From assembly GCA_020633625.1 (NCBI GenBank), contig JACKDJ010000006.1, forward strand, positions 62,001 through 126,000: a DNA stretch of 64,000 nt. Reading direction: 5' to 3'. The notes below the pieces were generated by a model. The model did not search any database. It had not been told where the DNA came from and saw only the letters and a program-made list of their open reading frames with translations. Positions 28,643-37,307 of this stretch are shown here, one piece after another. This stretch comes from Myxococcales bacterium. GTDB taxonomy: Bacteria; Myxococcota_A; Bradymonadia; REDH01. Each line of letters begins with the position of its first letter. Within the stretch, counting starts at the first letter, position 1. The position numbers and the translations under genes were made by a program.

Positions 28643-28672
28643 TTGCCGGCCGTCGTCGCGGCGTCCTATGCT
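28643..28672 (+). promoter_or_regulatory. promoter for tRNA-Leu
   Basis: TTGCCG (28643-28648) and TATGCT (28667-28672) are spaced by 18 bp. The predicted transcription start near 28679 lies 6 bp before the tRNA gene. The position makes this the best-supported promoter in the window. Confidence 0.6.
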
Positions 28673-28684
28673 GGCAGGCCACTC

Positions 28685-28766
28685 GCCGGAGTGGCGGAAT
28701 GGCAGACGCGGCGGACTCAAAATCCGCTGTCCTTGTGGCATGTGGGTTCGAGTCCCACCTCCGGCA
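28685..28766 (+). tRNA. tRNA-Leu (anticodon CAA)
   Basis: 82 nt. The seven-base acceptor stem pairs GCCGGAG with CTCCGGC, and A28766 is the discriminator. The anticodon stem GCGGA/TCCGC encloses the loop CTCAAAA, giving anticodon CAA (reads UUG). The T arm is GTGGG-TTCGAGT-CCCAC, and the longer variable region is the class II form expected of tRNA-Leu. CCA is not encoded. The oligoribonuclease gene begins 51 bp downstream. Confidence 0.95.
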
Positions 28767-28817
28767 TCGCGAACCCAGGCGCTCGAGCCCGGTTGGCGGG
28801 TGAAGTCCTGGAGCGAG

Positions 28818-29363
28818 ATGGCGACGAATAGAGACGGCTACATCGTCTGGCTGGACCTCGAGATGACGGGCCTCGACCCGGACCGCGAGCGCATCATCGA
28901 GATCGCGACGGTCATCACCGACGCCCAGCTCAACATCGTCAAGGAGGGACCCGACCTCGTGGTGCACCAGCCGGACGCGATCCTGGACGGGATGGATGAG
29001 TGGAACCGGACGCACCACGGCGGGTCGGGGCTGACCGAGCGCGTCCGCCGCTCGCGCGTGTCGGAGAGCGAGGCCGAAGACCAGACGCTGTCGTTCGTGT
29101 CGCGCTACATCGGTGGCGCCCGGAAGGCGCCGTTGGCGGGGAACTCGATTCACCAGGACCGTCGGTTCCTGGAGCGGTACATGCCGCGCCTGAACGACTA
29201 CCTGCACTACCGGAACATCGACGTCTCGACGGTGAAGGAGCTGGCGAAGCGCTGGTATCCGGACGTTCGGCCGTACGCGAAGGAGAACTCGCACCGGGCG
29301 CTCGAAGACATCCGAGAGTCGATCGCCGAGCTGCGCTACTACCGGCAAGAGATCCTGCGCTGA
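28818..29363 (+). CDS. orn: oligoribonuclease (DEDDh exonuclease)
   Basis: 181 residues, the normal length. The ATG at 28818 gives the standard N-terminus (VWLDLEMTGLDPDRERIIEI). The DEDDh residues are Asp13, Glu15, Asp114 (GNSIHQDRRFL), His159 and Asp164 (SHRALEDIRES). It degrades 2-5 nt RNAs and pGpG to mononucleotides in the cytoplasm, finishing mRNA decay and c-di-GMP turnover. It may be cotranscribed with the tRNA gene, since no separate promoter is evident in the 51-bp gap. Confidence 0.97.
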   Translation: MATNRDGYIVWLDLEMTGLDPDRERIIEIATVITDAQLNIVKEGPDLVVHQPDAILDGMDEWNRTHHGGSGLTERVRRSRVSESEAEDQTLSFVSRYIGGARKAPLAGNSIHQDRRFLERYMPRLNDYLHYRNIDVSTVKELAKRWYPDVRPYAKENSHRALEDIRESIAELRYYRQEILR

Positions 29364-29467
29364 GGCTGGTGAGGGGCCGCCGCGCGGCGGTGGCCGGAGT
29401 CGAAGTCGAGTGAGAATCGGGGGTTGCACCGACATGTCGGCGCGGGCGTCGCGGGGGCCCAAGGACG

Positions 29468-29497
29468 TTGACAATCGCGAAGTCGCGCACGTAGAGT
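29468..29497 (+). promoter_or_regulatory. sigma-70-type promoter upstream of the one-TM PEGA-like protein
   Basis: A perfect consensus -35, TTGACA (29468-29473), is followed after 18 bp by TAGAGT (29492-29497). The predicted start is near 29504, about 40 bp before the ATG. In this GC-rich genome a perfect TTGACA is uncommon, so the match is meaningful. Confidence 0.55.
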
Positions 29498-29499
29498 CC

Positions 29500-29523
29500 G
29501 CCAGCCAAATTTTGCAGGCTGGC
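29500..29523 (+). repeat. inverted repeat at the predicted transcription start
   Basis: GCCAGCC (29500-29506) pairs perfectly with GGCTGGC (29517-29523) around a 10-nt AT-rich spacer. It spans the predicted start site, so it could be an operator or a 5'-leader hairpin. Confidence 0.6.
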
Positions 29524-29543
29524 TACAGAGCTACGGCAGGCGC

Positions 29544-31049
29544 ATGACGGACGACACGAAGAGCGAAGAGCTCGACGACACCAACGAGACCGACGACGAG
29601 GAAGGCGACACCGAGACGGACGCCGACGAGTCGCCGAGTGCCGAGGGCGCGGACTCCGACGAAGACGCCGAGCCCGCTGAGTCCGAGCCCGCCGCTGCAC
29701 CCGCGAAGGCGGAGCCCGCCAAGGGCGACAAGAAGGCCGACGCGAAGAAGGGCGACGACAAGAAGGGCAAGGGCAAGAAGGCCGACGCCAAGAAGGCGCG
29801 CGACGAGGAGCCTGCGAAGCCGCACTCGATCGACGGGCACCCGCACGACCTCCCGCCGATGACCAACAGCGAGGCCATCGAGACGCTGTTCACCGGGACC
29901 GGCAGCGAGAGCGTCCCCACCGAGCCAAGCAGGTCGTCGGCCGACGACGACATCGAGGACGTGACGATGCCGGCGTCGTCGCCGAAGGTCCTCGCGATCG
30001 TCCTCGTCGCCGTCCTCGTCGTGCTGGGCGTCGGCTTCGCGATGCTGCCCGCAAACCTGAAGCAGGACGCGGTCGCGCTGCTCAAGGGTCAGGACATCAT
30101 CGAGCTGCGTCGCAACCGCGAAGAGGCGCGCGTCGCCGAAGAGCGGCGGCAGATGCTCGCCAACGCGCCGAAGTTCGGCACCGTCCAGATCGTCGCCGAC
30201 CCGAGCAACATGCTCGTCACGTCGCCCGGCCAGCCCGCGATGATCTTCCCGGGCTCGCGCAACGACATGACCTACCCGAGCCGCACCCGGGTCACGTACC
30301 AGGACATCTCGGTCACCGAGGACTTCGTCTTCACGATCGACGGCGAGGGGAACCTCCAGAACAAGACGTTCACGATCCCCGCGTTCGGCGCGACCGACTC
30401 GCCGTGGGTCCAGTCGTTCAGCGGTGACTACGCCGCCAGCCTCACGTTCGTCGTGTGCTGGCCCGGCCAGCCCGCGCCGGTCGAAGAGAAGTTCTGCCTC
30501 TACCCGGTCCCCGAGCGGGCGGCCGAGCTGCAGTGGCGCCGCGACTGGCGTCCGGACCCGAACGAGACGGACCCCGAGGCGATCATCCGCCTCCCCGGCT
30601 CCATCACCGTCACGTCGGATCCCCCCGGCGCGCTCATCGCCTTCAACGGGCAGCAGCTCGTCGACGAAGAGACCGGCGAGCCCCACCGCACGCCGTACAC
30701 GTTCAACACGTACAACGCCCCGCGCGACCGCGAGGACCGCACGCCGCTCGAGGTCTACCTCTCGCGCGAGGGCCTGCCGCTGCAGCTCCTGTACGATGGC
30801 AAGGCCTCGACCCGGTTCGGCGTCTACGCGCACCAGTTCACGTGCACGCTGAAGGACGGCGCGCAGCCGCCCGCCCCGCTGGCGCCAGACGCGCCCGCCG
30901 ACGCGCCCGCGCCCACGTGGCTCGGACTCTGCGACTACTCGTACTCCGTGCACGTCGCGCTCGTCGACCCGAAGCCCCCCGAGGCCGAAGGCTCCGGCGA
31001 GGGCTCCGGGGCCGCCGCCGCCCCCGCGGGCAGCGGCGCGCACGAGTAG
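29544..31049 (+). CDS. one-transmembrane protein with acidic/Lys-rich cytoplasmic arm and PEGA-like exterior
   Basis: 501 residues. Residues 1-75 are Asp/Glu-rich, then a Lys/Ala-rich stretch (residues about 55-95). A transmembrane helix sits near 150-170 (VLAIVLVAVLVVLGVGFAM), giving an N-in, C-out topology. The external part contains a PEGA-type beta motif (SITVTSDPPGALIAFNGQQL, about 352-371) ending in a Gly/Ala/Ser tail. PEGA-like modules occur in surface-anchored bacterial proteins, often beside protein kinases. No enzyme motif is seen. The charged arm may contact nucleic acid or cytoplasmic partners; that is a guess. Confidence 0.65.
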   Translation: MTDDTKSEELDDTNETDDEEGDTETDADESPSAEGADSDEDAEPAESEPAAAPAKAEPAKGDKKADAKKGDDKKGKGKKADAKKARDEEPAKPHSIDGHPHDLPPMTNSEAIETLFTGTGSESVPTEPSRSSADDDIEDVTMPASSPKVLAIVLVAVLVVLGVGFAMLPANLKQDAVALLKGQDIIELRRNREEARVAEERRQMLANAPKFGTVQIVADPSNMLVTSPGQPAMIFPGSRNDMTYPSRTRVTYQDISVTEDFVFTIDGEGNLQNKTFTIPAFGATDSPWVQSFSGDYAASLTFVVCWPGQPAPVEEKFCLYPVPERAAELQWRRDWRPDPNETDPEAIIRLPGSITVTSDPPGALIAFNGQQLVDEETGEPHRTPYTFNTYNAPRDREDRTPLEVYLSREGLPLQLLYDGKASTRFGVYAHQFTCTLKDGAQPPAPLAPDAPADAPAPTWLGLCDYSYSVHVALVDPKPPEAEGSGEGSGAAAAPAGSGAHE

Positions 31050-31073
31050 GCCGACCGGAGACGGGAGCACGCC

Positions 31074-31892
31074 GTGGTCCTCGCCACACCCGAGCTCGCG
31101 AAGCTCTCGCGCTTCCGACTCGCCGACGGGACCCTCGTAATCGTCCTCTTCGACCCGAAGGGACGGCCCTGGGGAGCCGCGCCCTCGCTCGAAGCCGCCC
31201 TCGCGCGAGACCTCGACGCGCAGCTCCTCGAGCGGTGGAAGCGCGCCAACAGCCGAAAGACCGCCCGGCTCGTCGCGCCCGTCACGCCCTCCAAGATCGT
31301 CTGCATCGGCCTCAACTACCGGCGACACGCCGAAGAGATGAACAAGCCGCTCCCCTCAGAGCCGCTCATGTTCCTCAAGCCGACGACCGCGCTGATCGGG
31401 CCCGACGACACGATCCAGCTCCCCCCGTCCTCGTCAGAGATTCACTTCGAGGGCGAGCTCGCGCTCGTCATCGGCCGCACCGCCCGAGACGTCTCGGTCA
31501 CCGACGCGCCCGATGTGATCGCCGGCTACACGCTGATGAACGACGTCACCGCGCGCGACATCCAGCGCCGCGAGAAGGCGTACACCCGCGCAAAGGGCTT
31601 CGACACGTTCGCCCCGCTCGGCCCGGCCATCGTCCCCGGCCTCGACCCGCGCGCGCTCACCGTGCGCACGCACGTCAACGGCGAGCTCCGCCAGGAGTCG
31701 AGCTGCGACGACCTGATCTTCTCGATCCCCGAGCTGATCGCCTTCGTCACGCAGATCATGACCCTCCTGCCAGGCGACGTGATCTCGACCGGTACGCCGT
31801 CCGGCGTGGGCCCGCTCGTCGACGGCGACACGGTCACCGTCTCGATCGACCCGATCGGCGAGCTGACGAACCCCGTCGCCGCGCGCGGGTAG
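31074..31892 (+). CDS. fumarylacetoacetate hydrolase (FAH) family protein
   Basis: 272 residues from a GTG at 31074. The N-terminal lobe is followed by the FAH-domain motifs IGLNYRRHAEEM, LMFLKPTTALIGPDD, HFEGELALVIGRTA (the metal-binding acidic pair), NDVTARDIQRRE, KGFDTFAPLGP and STGTPSGVGPL. Members hydrolyse or decarboxylate 2-oxo-diacids with Mg2+; the exact substrate varies (acylpyruvate, oxaloacetate and others). Genes on both sides give no pathway clue. Its stop is 1 bp from the stop of the opposing SUMF1-like gene. Confidence 0.9.
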   Translation: MVLATPELAKLSRFRLADGTLVIVLFDPKGRPWGAAPSLEAALARDLDAQLLERWKRANSRKTARLVAPVTPSKIVCIGLNYRRHAEEMNKPLPSEPLMFLKPTTALIGPDDTIQLPPSSSEIHFEGELALVIGRTARDVSVTDAPDVIAGYTLMNDVTARDIQRREKAYTRAKGFDTFAPLGPAIVPGLDPRALTVRTHVNGELRQESSCDDLIFSIPELIAFVTQIMTLLPGDVISTGTPSGVGPLVDGDTVTVSIDPIGELTNPVAARG

Positions 31893-31893
31893 T

Positions 31894-33003
31894 TCAGTTC
31901 GCGGCAGCGGCTGCGGACAGCGCTTGCGCCTGCTCGACGGAGGCGGCGCACCGGAACCCGAAGTGGTGGAACGGGGAGTTCGCCGGATAGTGCCGCCGGC
32001 GGTGGTAGCCGGTCGCGTGCCCGGTCGGCCAGTACCACGACCCACCACGAACGACGCGGAGTCGGTAGCCGTCGCACTCCTCGGCGCCCCCGCACGGCCC
32101 CGTCGGGTCCGGCCCGGCGCAGTCGGCTCCGCACGCCGTCCAGTTCTCGGTCCACCAGTCAGCGACCCACTCCTCGGCGTTGCCGACCATGTCGAACAGG
32201 CCATAGCGGCCGGCCGGCATCGACCCGACCAGCGCAACGCGCCCGGTCTCCGGGTGCTCGCCGCGCTCCTTCATCTGCCCGCAGCTCCGGTGTCCGCCGC
32301 CGTCCATGATGACGGCGACGTCGCACGCGACAGGGTCGTTGCCGAAGGGAGTGAGCTCGCCGTCGGGACCGCGCGCGGCCTTCTCCCACTGCGCCTCGGT
32401 CGGCAGGGACTTGCCCGCCCACGCGCAATACGCCTGCGCGTCGTACCAAGAGACGCCGACGATCGGCTGCTGGTCGCGCCCGAAGTCGACGTAGCGCGGC
32501 CCGGACTCGGGGCATCCGCCGGCCGCGACGCAGGCCGCGTAGGCCGCGTTGGTGACCTCGGTCACGTCCATGAAGTACGCGCTCATCTCGACGCGCATCG
32601 CCGGCGATGTCGAGGGAACGTCCGCGTGGAGCTGGTCCGGCTGGCCGCAGTCGTGGTCGTCGGAGTCGACGCCGCGGATGAACTCGCCGGCGGGGATGCA
32701 GGCCATCCCCTCGACGACGAGATCGCAAGGGTCGGGCGCCGGCGCCGCCGCCGGCAGCGCGACGTCAGCGTCGCCTATCGCACCGGAGCTCGAGCCCTCG
32801 CCGGCGGCGACGCCGGGCGCCGCGGCACCGGAGCCCTCGTCGAGCGCGCCCGCCGCAGGCTCGGTCTGCGGGGTCGCCGAAGCCTCGACCACCCCCGGCT
32901 CGGGCGACGGCGGCGCTGGCAGCTCCAATGCGGGCGTACGCGTCGAGGCAGTGCAGGCAGAGGCGAGCGAGAGGGCGAGGGCGAGGGCGGCGGAAGGGCG
33001 CAC
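31894..33003 (-). CDS. SUMF1/formylglycine-generating-enzyme-like lipoprotein, catalytic cysteines absent
   Basis: 369 residues from a GTG with GGAGG 5 bp upstream. A lipoprotein signal (ALALALSLASACTAS) precedes an Ala/Pro/Glu linker (about 20-95). The SUMF1 fold follows: CIPAGEFIRGVDSDDHDCG, DVTEVTNAAYAACV, VGVSWYDAQAYCAWAGK, LPTEAQWEKAARG, GNAEEWVADWW and RVVRGGSWYW. Active formylglycine enzymes carry Cys residues shortly after the RGGS motif; here those positions are Tyr/Trp and other residues, so sulfatase activation is unlikely. Probably a binding or signalling member of the family anchored in the envelope. No sulfatase gene is in the window. Confidence 0.85.
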   Translation of the reverse strand: MRPSAALALALSLASACTASTRTPALELPAPPSPEPGVVEASATPQTEPAAGALDEGSGAAAPGVAAGEGSSSGAIGDADVALPAAAPAPDPCDLVVEGMACIPAGEFIRGVDSDDHDCGQPDQLHADVPSTSPAMRVEMSAYFMDVTEVTNAAYAACVAAGGCPESGPRYVDFGRDQQPIVGVSWYDAQAYCAWAGKSLPTEAQWEKAARGPDGELTPFGNDPVACDVAVIMDGGGHRSCGQMKERGEHPETGRVALVGSMPAGRYGLFDMVGNAEEWVADWWTENWTACGADCAGPDPTGPCGGAEECDGYRLRVVRGGSWYWPTGHATGYHRRRHYPANSPFHHFGFRCAASVEQAQALSAAAAAN

Positions 33004-33078
33004 GGCTGCCTCCGGGGCAAGGCGCGGACCCCGTATCAGCGGGGGGTTGTGGGGGCAAGGTGGGGCGTCTGCGCACGC

Positions 33079-34974
33079 TCAGCCTCGGAGCCTCGCGAGC
33101 ACCCCGGGCCACCAGACGTCCCGCGGGTCCTGCAGGACGACGCCGAGCGACCGCGTTCGCCCACTGGCCTCGTCATAGCCGACCGCGAGGAGATCGGTCG
33201 CCAGCGCGGAGCCGGGTCGCCACGCAAAGCGAGCGGTCAGCTCGCGTGCTGCGACCCGTAAGTCCGCGTCGGTTAGGAGCGGGAGGAGCTCTGCGGCGAG
33301 CTCGACGCGACTCTGAAGCCGCTCCCACCCGGCGTCCATCCCCTGCTCTACGCGGCGGGCGAGCGCCGTGTGCCGAGGGTCGGCGTCGGACAGCGACGGC
33401 TCCACGGCGCCGGTGACGGTGCGCACGAGGCGCTGTGAGGTTCCGGTACCCTCCCTCAGCAGAACCTCCCAGATACGCAGGCTTGCGCCGAGGCTCTCCG
33501 AGGGTCGCGCGGGCGCGGCAGCGCCAGTCGACTCGTCGCGCAGGAGCCCGAACCGCGCGGCGTTTGCGCCGATCGGGTAGGTCTTGCTGACCCCGAGGTA
33601 GGTGGCGTCCACGCGATCGGCCATCCCAGGGAGCGTCGCCAAGACATCCTGCGTCGTGCCGGCCCAGCCAACGTCGACGAACATCCACCGTCGGCGGTCA
33701 CCGATGGCCTCGCGCAGGTAGTCGACCACCAGCTCGATGCGGTCGCGCCGCTCGGCTTCGACCTCGTGCCGGTGCTTCCATGCCGCCGCCACCAGTCGAG
33801 CACGCGCGTCTTCGGACGCGACGTCGCCGCCCGCCAGGTTGGCGTCGGCGAGGATCGCGTCCCGAAGCGCGTCAGGGAGGTCGAACGGCTGCAGAATGTC
33901 GAAGACTCGGGCGCGGCCAGCGCGGCCGGCGAGGCCGGGGACAGACTCCAACAGCCGCGCTGGATGGAGGAGCCCGACGACCCGTCGGGACAGCCGCACG
34001 TACGCGGCTGGGGCGGGTGCCCCGAGGACGCTGTCGGCCTGGGCGGCCCAACGAAACGGGAGGTAACCATCCCGCGCGCAATAGACGCGCACATCGGACG
34101 CCTGCCTGGCGACGTTTCGACGAACCGCGAGGTCCCACACAGCGACGAGCGGCGCAAGCACGGTCTCCGCGAAGGACTCGACGCTGTCGAGCCGCTGCTC
34201 GCCGGCGTCTGCGAACAGCCGCGCGAGCGTGAACGCTCGGTCGGGCCCGGTCCGTACTCTGCGTCGCCCGACCGAGCTTCGCTGCGGGAGCAGCACTGCA
34301 GGCGTACCGCGCAGCGCCGCGCGGGCGACGTCTGCCTCGAGGTTGTCCCCGACGTGGAGCATGGCCGTCGGCGCGACGTCGAGAGCGCCATACACGTGCT
34401 CGAACAACCCACCGTGGCGTTTCGAGACCCCGGCCGTCGCAGAGGCGAACACGGCATCTGGCAGCACGCCGAAGCTCGCGAGCAGCTCGCGGAGTCGGTC
34501 CTGGCTCGCCCACCCATCCGAGATTGCCGCGGTGCGGAGTCCGTAGGCCGCCGCGCCGTCCCGAATGACCCCCCAGAGGCGGTCGTCGCGGCGATTTGCG
34601 CGGGACTCGCACCAGAGCCAAGTCTCCTCGGCCACGTCGACCGCCCGCCGCCGGTCCAGCCCGAGGTCGGCGGCGAGGCACTCGGCCCATTCGGCGAGGC
34701 TCGCCTCTACAGGCGCACGCCTGGCGCGCGCCGCGAGGTCCTGCTCCCAGGCCCAGCGATGGGCCTGGACGCGAAGAACGGCGTCGTTTCCGCCCCCGAG
34801 GAGGAGTCGCGCCACCCGTGCCGCTTGCGCCGCCGAGACCTCGCTCGACGGGATCCGCCTCTGCAGGACCGTGTCGAAGACGTCGAACGAGATCACCTGA
34901 AGGCGCGGGCCGAGCAGTTGGAGGGTGGCTCGAAGCCCGCCGGCGGTCCAGCGTCGCAGCATCCTGTCGATCAT
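33079..34974 (-). CDS. HAD-superfamily protein with large C-terminal domain (glycan-cluster type)
   Basis: 631 residues. Residues about 25-240 are a HAD domain: nucleophile motif ISFDVFDTVL, motif II TAAISDG, motif III Lys in GVSKRHGG, and the acidic motif LHVGDNLEAD. The C-terminal 380 residues (VYCARDGYLPFRWAAQ, MFVDVGWAGTTQDVL) are characteristic of HAD proteins found in polysaccharide gene clusters; their substrate is unknown. It faces the PIG-L-led operon across a 303-bp divergent gap. The family gives a phosphatase or glycan-modifying guess, no more. Confidence 0.75.
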   Translation of the reverse strand: MIDRMLRRWTAGGLRATLQLLGPRLQVISFDVFDTVLQRRIPSSEVSAAQAARVARLLLGGGNDAVLRVQAHRWAWEQDLAARARRAPVEASLAEWAECLAADLGLDRRRAVDVAEETWLWCESRANRRDDRLWGVIRDGAAAYGLRTAAISDGWASQDRLRELLASFGVLPDAVFASATAGVSKRHGGLFEHVYGALDVAPTAMLHVGDNLEADVARAALRGTPAVLLPQRSSVGRRRVRTGPDRAFTLARLFADAGEQRLDSVESFAETVLAPLVAVWDLAVRRNVARQASDVRVYCARDGYLPFRWAAQADSVLGAPAPAAYVRLSRRVVGLLHPARLLESVPGLAGRAGRARVFDILQPFDLPDALRDAILADANLAGGDVASEDARARLVAAAWKHRHEVEAERRDRIELVVDYLREAIGDRRRWMFVDVGWAGTTQDVLATLPGMADRVDATYLGVSKTYPIGANAARFGLLRDESTGAAAPARPSESLGASLRIWEVLLREGTGTSQRLVRTVTGAVEPSLSDADPRHTALARRVEQGMDAGWERLQSRVELAAELLPLLTDADLRVAARELTARFAWRPGSALATDLLAVGYDEASGRTRSLGVVLQDPRDVWWPGVLARLRG

Positions 34975-35277
34975 GCGCAGGCGCTCGCCGCGCGCCCCGA
35001 CGTCATGCGACGGTGGCCCTCACGCCGCCCGCTCTGTTTGCACGAGGCGCCGCTGCAGAGGAGGTGAGTCCGAAGGAACGTGCGCACGGGGTCACGTCGG
35101 GGAGGGTGGGCGTGCTGCGCCGCCGACCCTAGCATGATCCGGCGGCGACGGGCAGCCGAAGAGGTCCGCGGTCCGCCTCCTGACTCTCTCTGGCGCCGGT
35201 GCAGTTGTGGCGCATCCCTGGTCCCCGGTGTACAGTCGGTGCGCTTCCCACCGGTGCAGCCCTCGGATTGCACGTCG
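34975..35277. other. 303-bp divergent intergenic region
   Basis: It lies between the divergent HAD and PIG-L genes and must contain both promoters. Only weak candidates are visible, such as TACAGT (35231-35236) 41 bp before the PIG-L ATG without a well-spaced -35. No RNA gene or credible small ORF was found. Confidence 0.5.
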
Positions 35278-35967
35278 ATGTCGATTCAGAACGCCCAGAC
35301 CGTCACCGTCTTCGCTCCGCACCCCGACGACGAGACCCTCGGATGCGGGGGAACGCTGCTGGCGCTTCGTGCCAGGGGCGTCGAGCTGACATGGGTGATC
35401 GCGACCGACATGGACCCGGCGATGTACTCGCCAGAGCGCGTGGAACGGCGCGAGCGCGAAATCGCCGCGTGTGCTGCCGCGCTGGACGCCACCGTTGTCC
35501 GCCTGGGATTCACGTCGGCACGCCTCGACCAGGTGCCGACGTCGAGCTTGGTCCGGGCGGTCGCCGACGTCGTCGGCTCGCTGCGGCCCGACACCGTGCT
35601 CACACCCTTCCGCGGCGACGCTCACTCCGACCACGCCGCCCTGGGCGACGCGGTGCTCGCCGCGACAAAGCCGATGCGGGCGCCGAGTGTCAGGCGGGTG
35701 TGGGCCTACGAGGTGCCCTCGGAGACCGAGATCGGCTGGCGCGAACCCAGCGGTTTTCGTCCAAACGCGTTCGTCGATATTTCAGAGATGCTGCCGCGCA
35801 AGCTCGATCTCTTGGACGTTTGGGGCGAGGAGATCGGCGAGTTTCCGCACCCGCGCAGCCGCGAGGCCGTCGAGGCGTGGGCACGCGTCCGCGGCACGAC
35901 GACAGGGTGTCGCGCGGCGGAAGCCTTCATGGTGGTCCGAGAGCGCGTAAACTTCGAGGAGTCGTGA
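35278..35967 (+). CDS. PIG-L (LmbE-like) zinc deacetylase
   Basis: 229 residues from the ATG at 35278. The zinc motif APHPDDETLGCGG (His-Pro-Asp-Asp-Glu) and the second histidine motif GDAHSDHAALG define the PIG-L/LmbE fold, which removes N-acetyl groups from GlcNAc-type sugars. It is first in a four-gene overlapping operon with an FAD oxidoreductase, WbqC and a NeuC/LegG-type epimerase. It may act on a sugar intermediate of the surface glycan; the substrate is inferred from context. Confidence 0.88.
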   Translation: MSIQNAQTVTVFAPHPDDETLGCGGTLLALRARGVELTWVIATDMDPAMYSPERVERREREIAACAAALDATVVRLGFTSARLDQVPTSSLVRAVADVVGSLRPDTVLTPFRGDAHSDHAALGDAVLAATKPMRAPSVRRVWAYEVPSETEIGWREPSGFRPNAFVDISEMLPRKLDLLDVWGEEIGEFPHPRSREAVEAWARVRGTTTGCRAAEAFMVVRERVNFEES

Positions 35968-37307
35968 CGGGGGGGGCTCAGGTCGTAGTTGTAGGGGGCG
36001 GGCTGGCAGGGCTCGCGGCCGCCGTGCTCGCGGCTCGCCGCGGCGCCTCTGTCACGCTGGTCGAGCGCGAGGCCACGCTCGGTGGGCTCCTGGCTTCCGT
36101 GCACTATCCAGACGCCGGCTGGTTCGACTGGGGCACGCACATCCCCGCCACGGTCGGCGACGCCGAGCTCGACGAGGCGATCGTCTGTGCGCTGCCCGCA
36201 TCAGAGCGCGCTCACCTCGGCCCAGCTGCCGCGGGGTCGTACTCGTTCGGCGCGCTCTGCCCTGGGACGAACTGGCCAAGCGTGCGGAACCTCCCGCGCG
36301 ACGTCCAAGACCGAGGTCTGGTCGAGCTGATCGAGGCCGCGCCCAACGAGATCGCCCACAACTGCGCAGACTCCCTCCGGGCGGAGTTCGGGGAGACGTT
36401 CGGTGGTCATCTCGGTGCGGCGCTCGAGCGCCTGTTCGGGGTCGAGATGAGCGCTCTTGCTCCGGGCGCGAACCGTCTGTTCGGCGCGGCGAGGATCGTC
36501 GCATCGACGGCCGTCGCCGCCGCAGAGCTCAAGCAGGTTCCACGCCTGGACCGTGCGCTCGCCTTTCACGATCAGCGGGTCGGCGCGACCGACGTGGAGC
36601 GGGTGTACCCCAAGCGAGGGGGAGTCGGCGCTTGGTTCCAGGCGATCGTCGACGGCGCTCGCTCGCTCGGCGTTCGAGTGCTCACAAGCACGCAGATCGT
36701 CGGCGTCGACGTTCGCGGTCGAGCTATCGCAGCGCTCACGACGGCGTCCGGTGAGTCGCTCGCCGCCGACCTCGTCGTGTGGAGCGTCCCGATGCAGCCG
36801 CTGGTCCGCTTTTTGGACGGACCGACGCCACCGCTCCCCCAGTTCCGACGCGCGGGCGTTGTCCACTACCTGACCGATCGGCCGTACGCGACCGACCGGT
36901 GGTACATCACCGTCTATGACCCCAACGCGCTCGCGTTTCGCGTGACGCTGTACGGCAACGTCGACGGCGACGCGACGCACGGTCACCGTGTGACCGTTGA
37001 GTTCCTGGTTCGCGACATGTCCGAGCTGCCCAGCGCCAGCGCCGTGCGCGAGGAGCTGGTCGGCATGGGTATCATCGACTCCGCGGCCGGGCTGCGAGAG
37101 GTCGGTCGGCTCGACGCGGTCCACGGGTTCCCCATTCCAACTCCCGGCTTCTACGACGCGATGGAGGCTGCTCGCGCTCACATCGACGCCGCCGTCGACA
37201 ACGTCGCGCTCGTCGGAAGGGCGCGCGGCCAGGACTTCTTCATGAACGAGGTCCTGGTCGGCGTCGCGCGGGAGATCCGCACCCGCCTCGGCTCCGAGCG
37301 CGCGTGA
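35964..37307 (+). CDS. FAD-dependent oxidoreductase (protoporphyrinogen-oxidase/amine-oxidase-like)
   Basis: 447 residues from a GTG overlapping the PIG-L stop. The dinucleotide motif VVVVGGGLAGLAAAVLAARR with VTLVEREATLGG binds FAD at the N-terminus. The middle holds a substrate domain (YPKRGGVGAWFQAIVDGARS), and GRARGQDFFMNEVLVG ends the FAD fold. Such proteins occur in glycan clusters as putative dehydrogenases or UDP-galactopyranose-mutase-like isomerases, but the motifs here do not allow a choice. It overlaps the following WbqC gene (GTGA). Confidence 0.8.
   Translation: MTGGAQVVVVGGGLAGLAAAVLAARRGASVTLVEREATLGGLLASVHYPDAGWFDWGTHIPATVGDAELDEAIVCALPASERAHLGPAAAGSYSFGALCPGTNWPSVRNLPRDVQDRGLVELIEAAPNEIAHNCADSLRAEFGETFGGHLGAALERLFGVEMSALAPGANRLFGAARIVASTAVAAAELKQVPRLDRALAFHDQRVGATDVERVYPKRGGVGAWFQAIVDGARSLGVRVLTSTQIVGVDVRGRAIAALTTASGESLAADLVVWSVPMQPLVRFLDGPTPPLPQFRRAGVVHYLTDRPYATDRWYITVYDPNALAFRVTLYGNVDGDATHGHRVTVEFLVRDMSELPSASAVREELVGMGIIDSAAGLREVGRLDAVHGFPIPTPGFYDAMEAARAHIDAAVDNVALVGRARGQDFFMNEVLVGVAREIRTRLGSERA

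Noticed and set aside
33079..34974. HAD gene as part of the nonulosonic acid core pathway (9-phosphate phosphatase)
   Set aside because: LegI-type synthases use non-phosphorylated sugars, so no phosphatase is needed, and the protein has a large extra domain.
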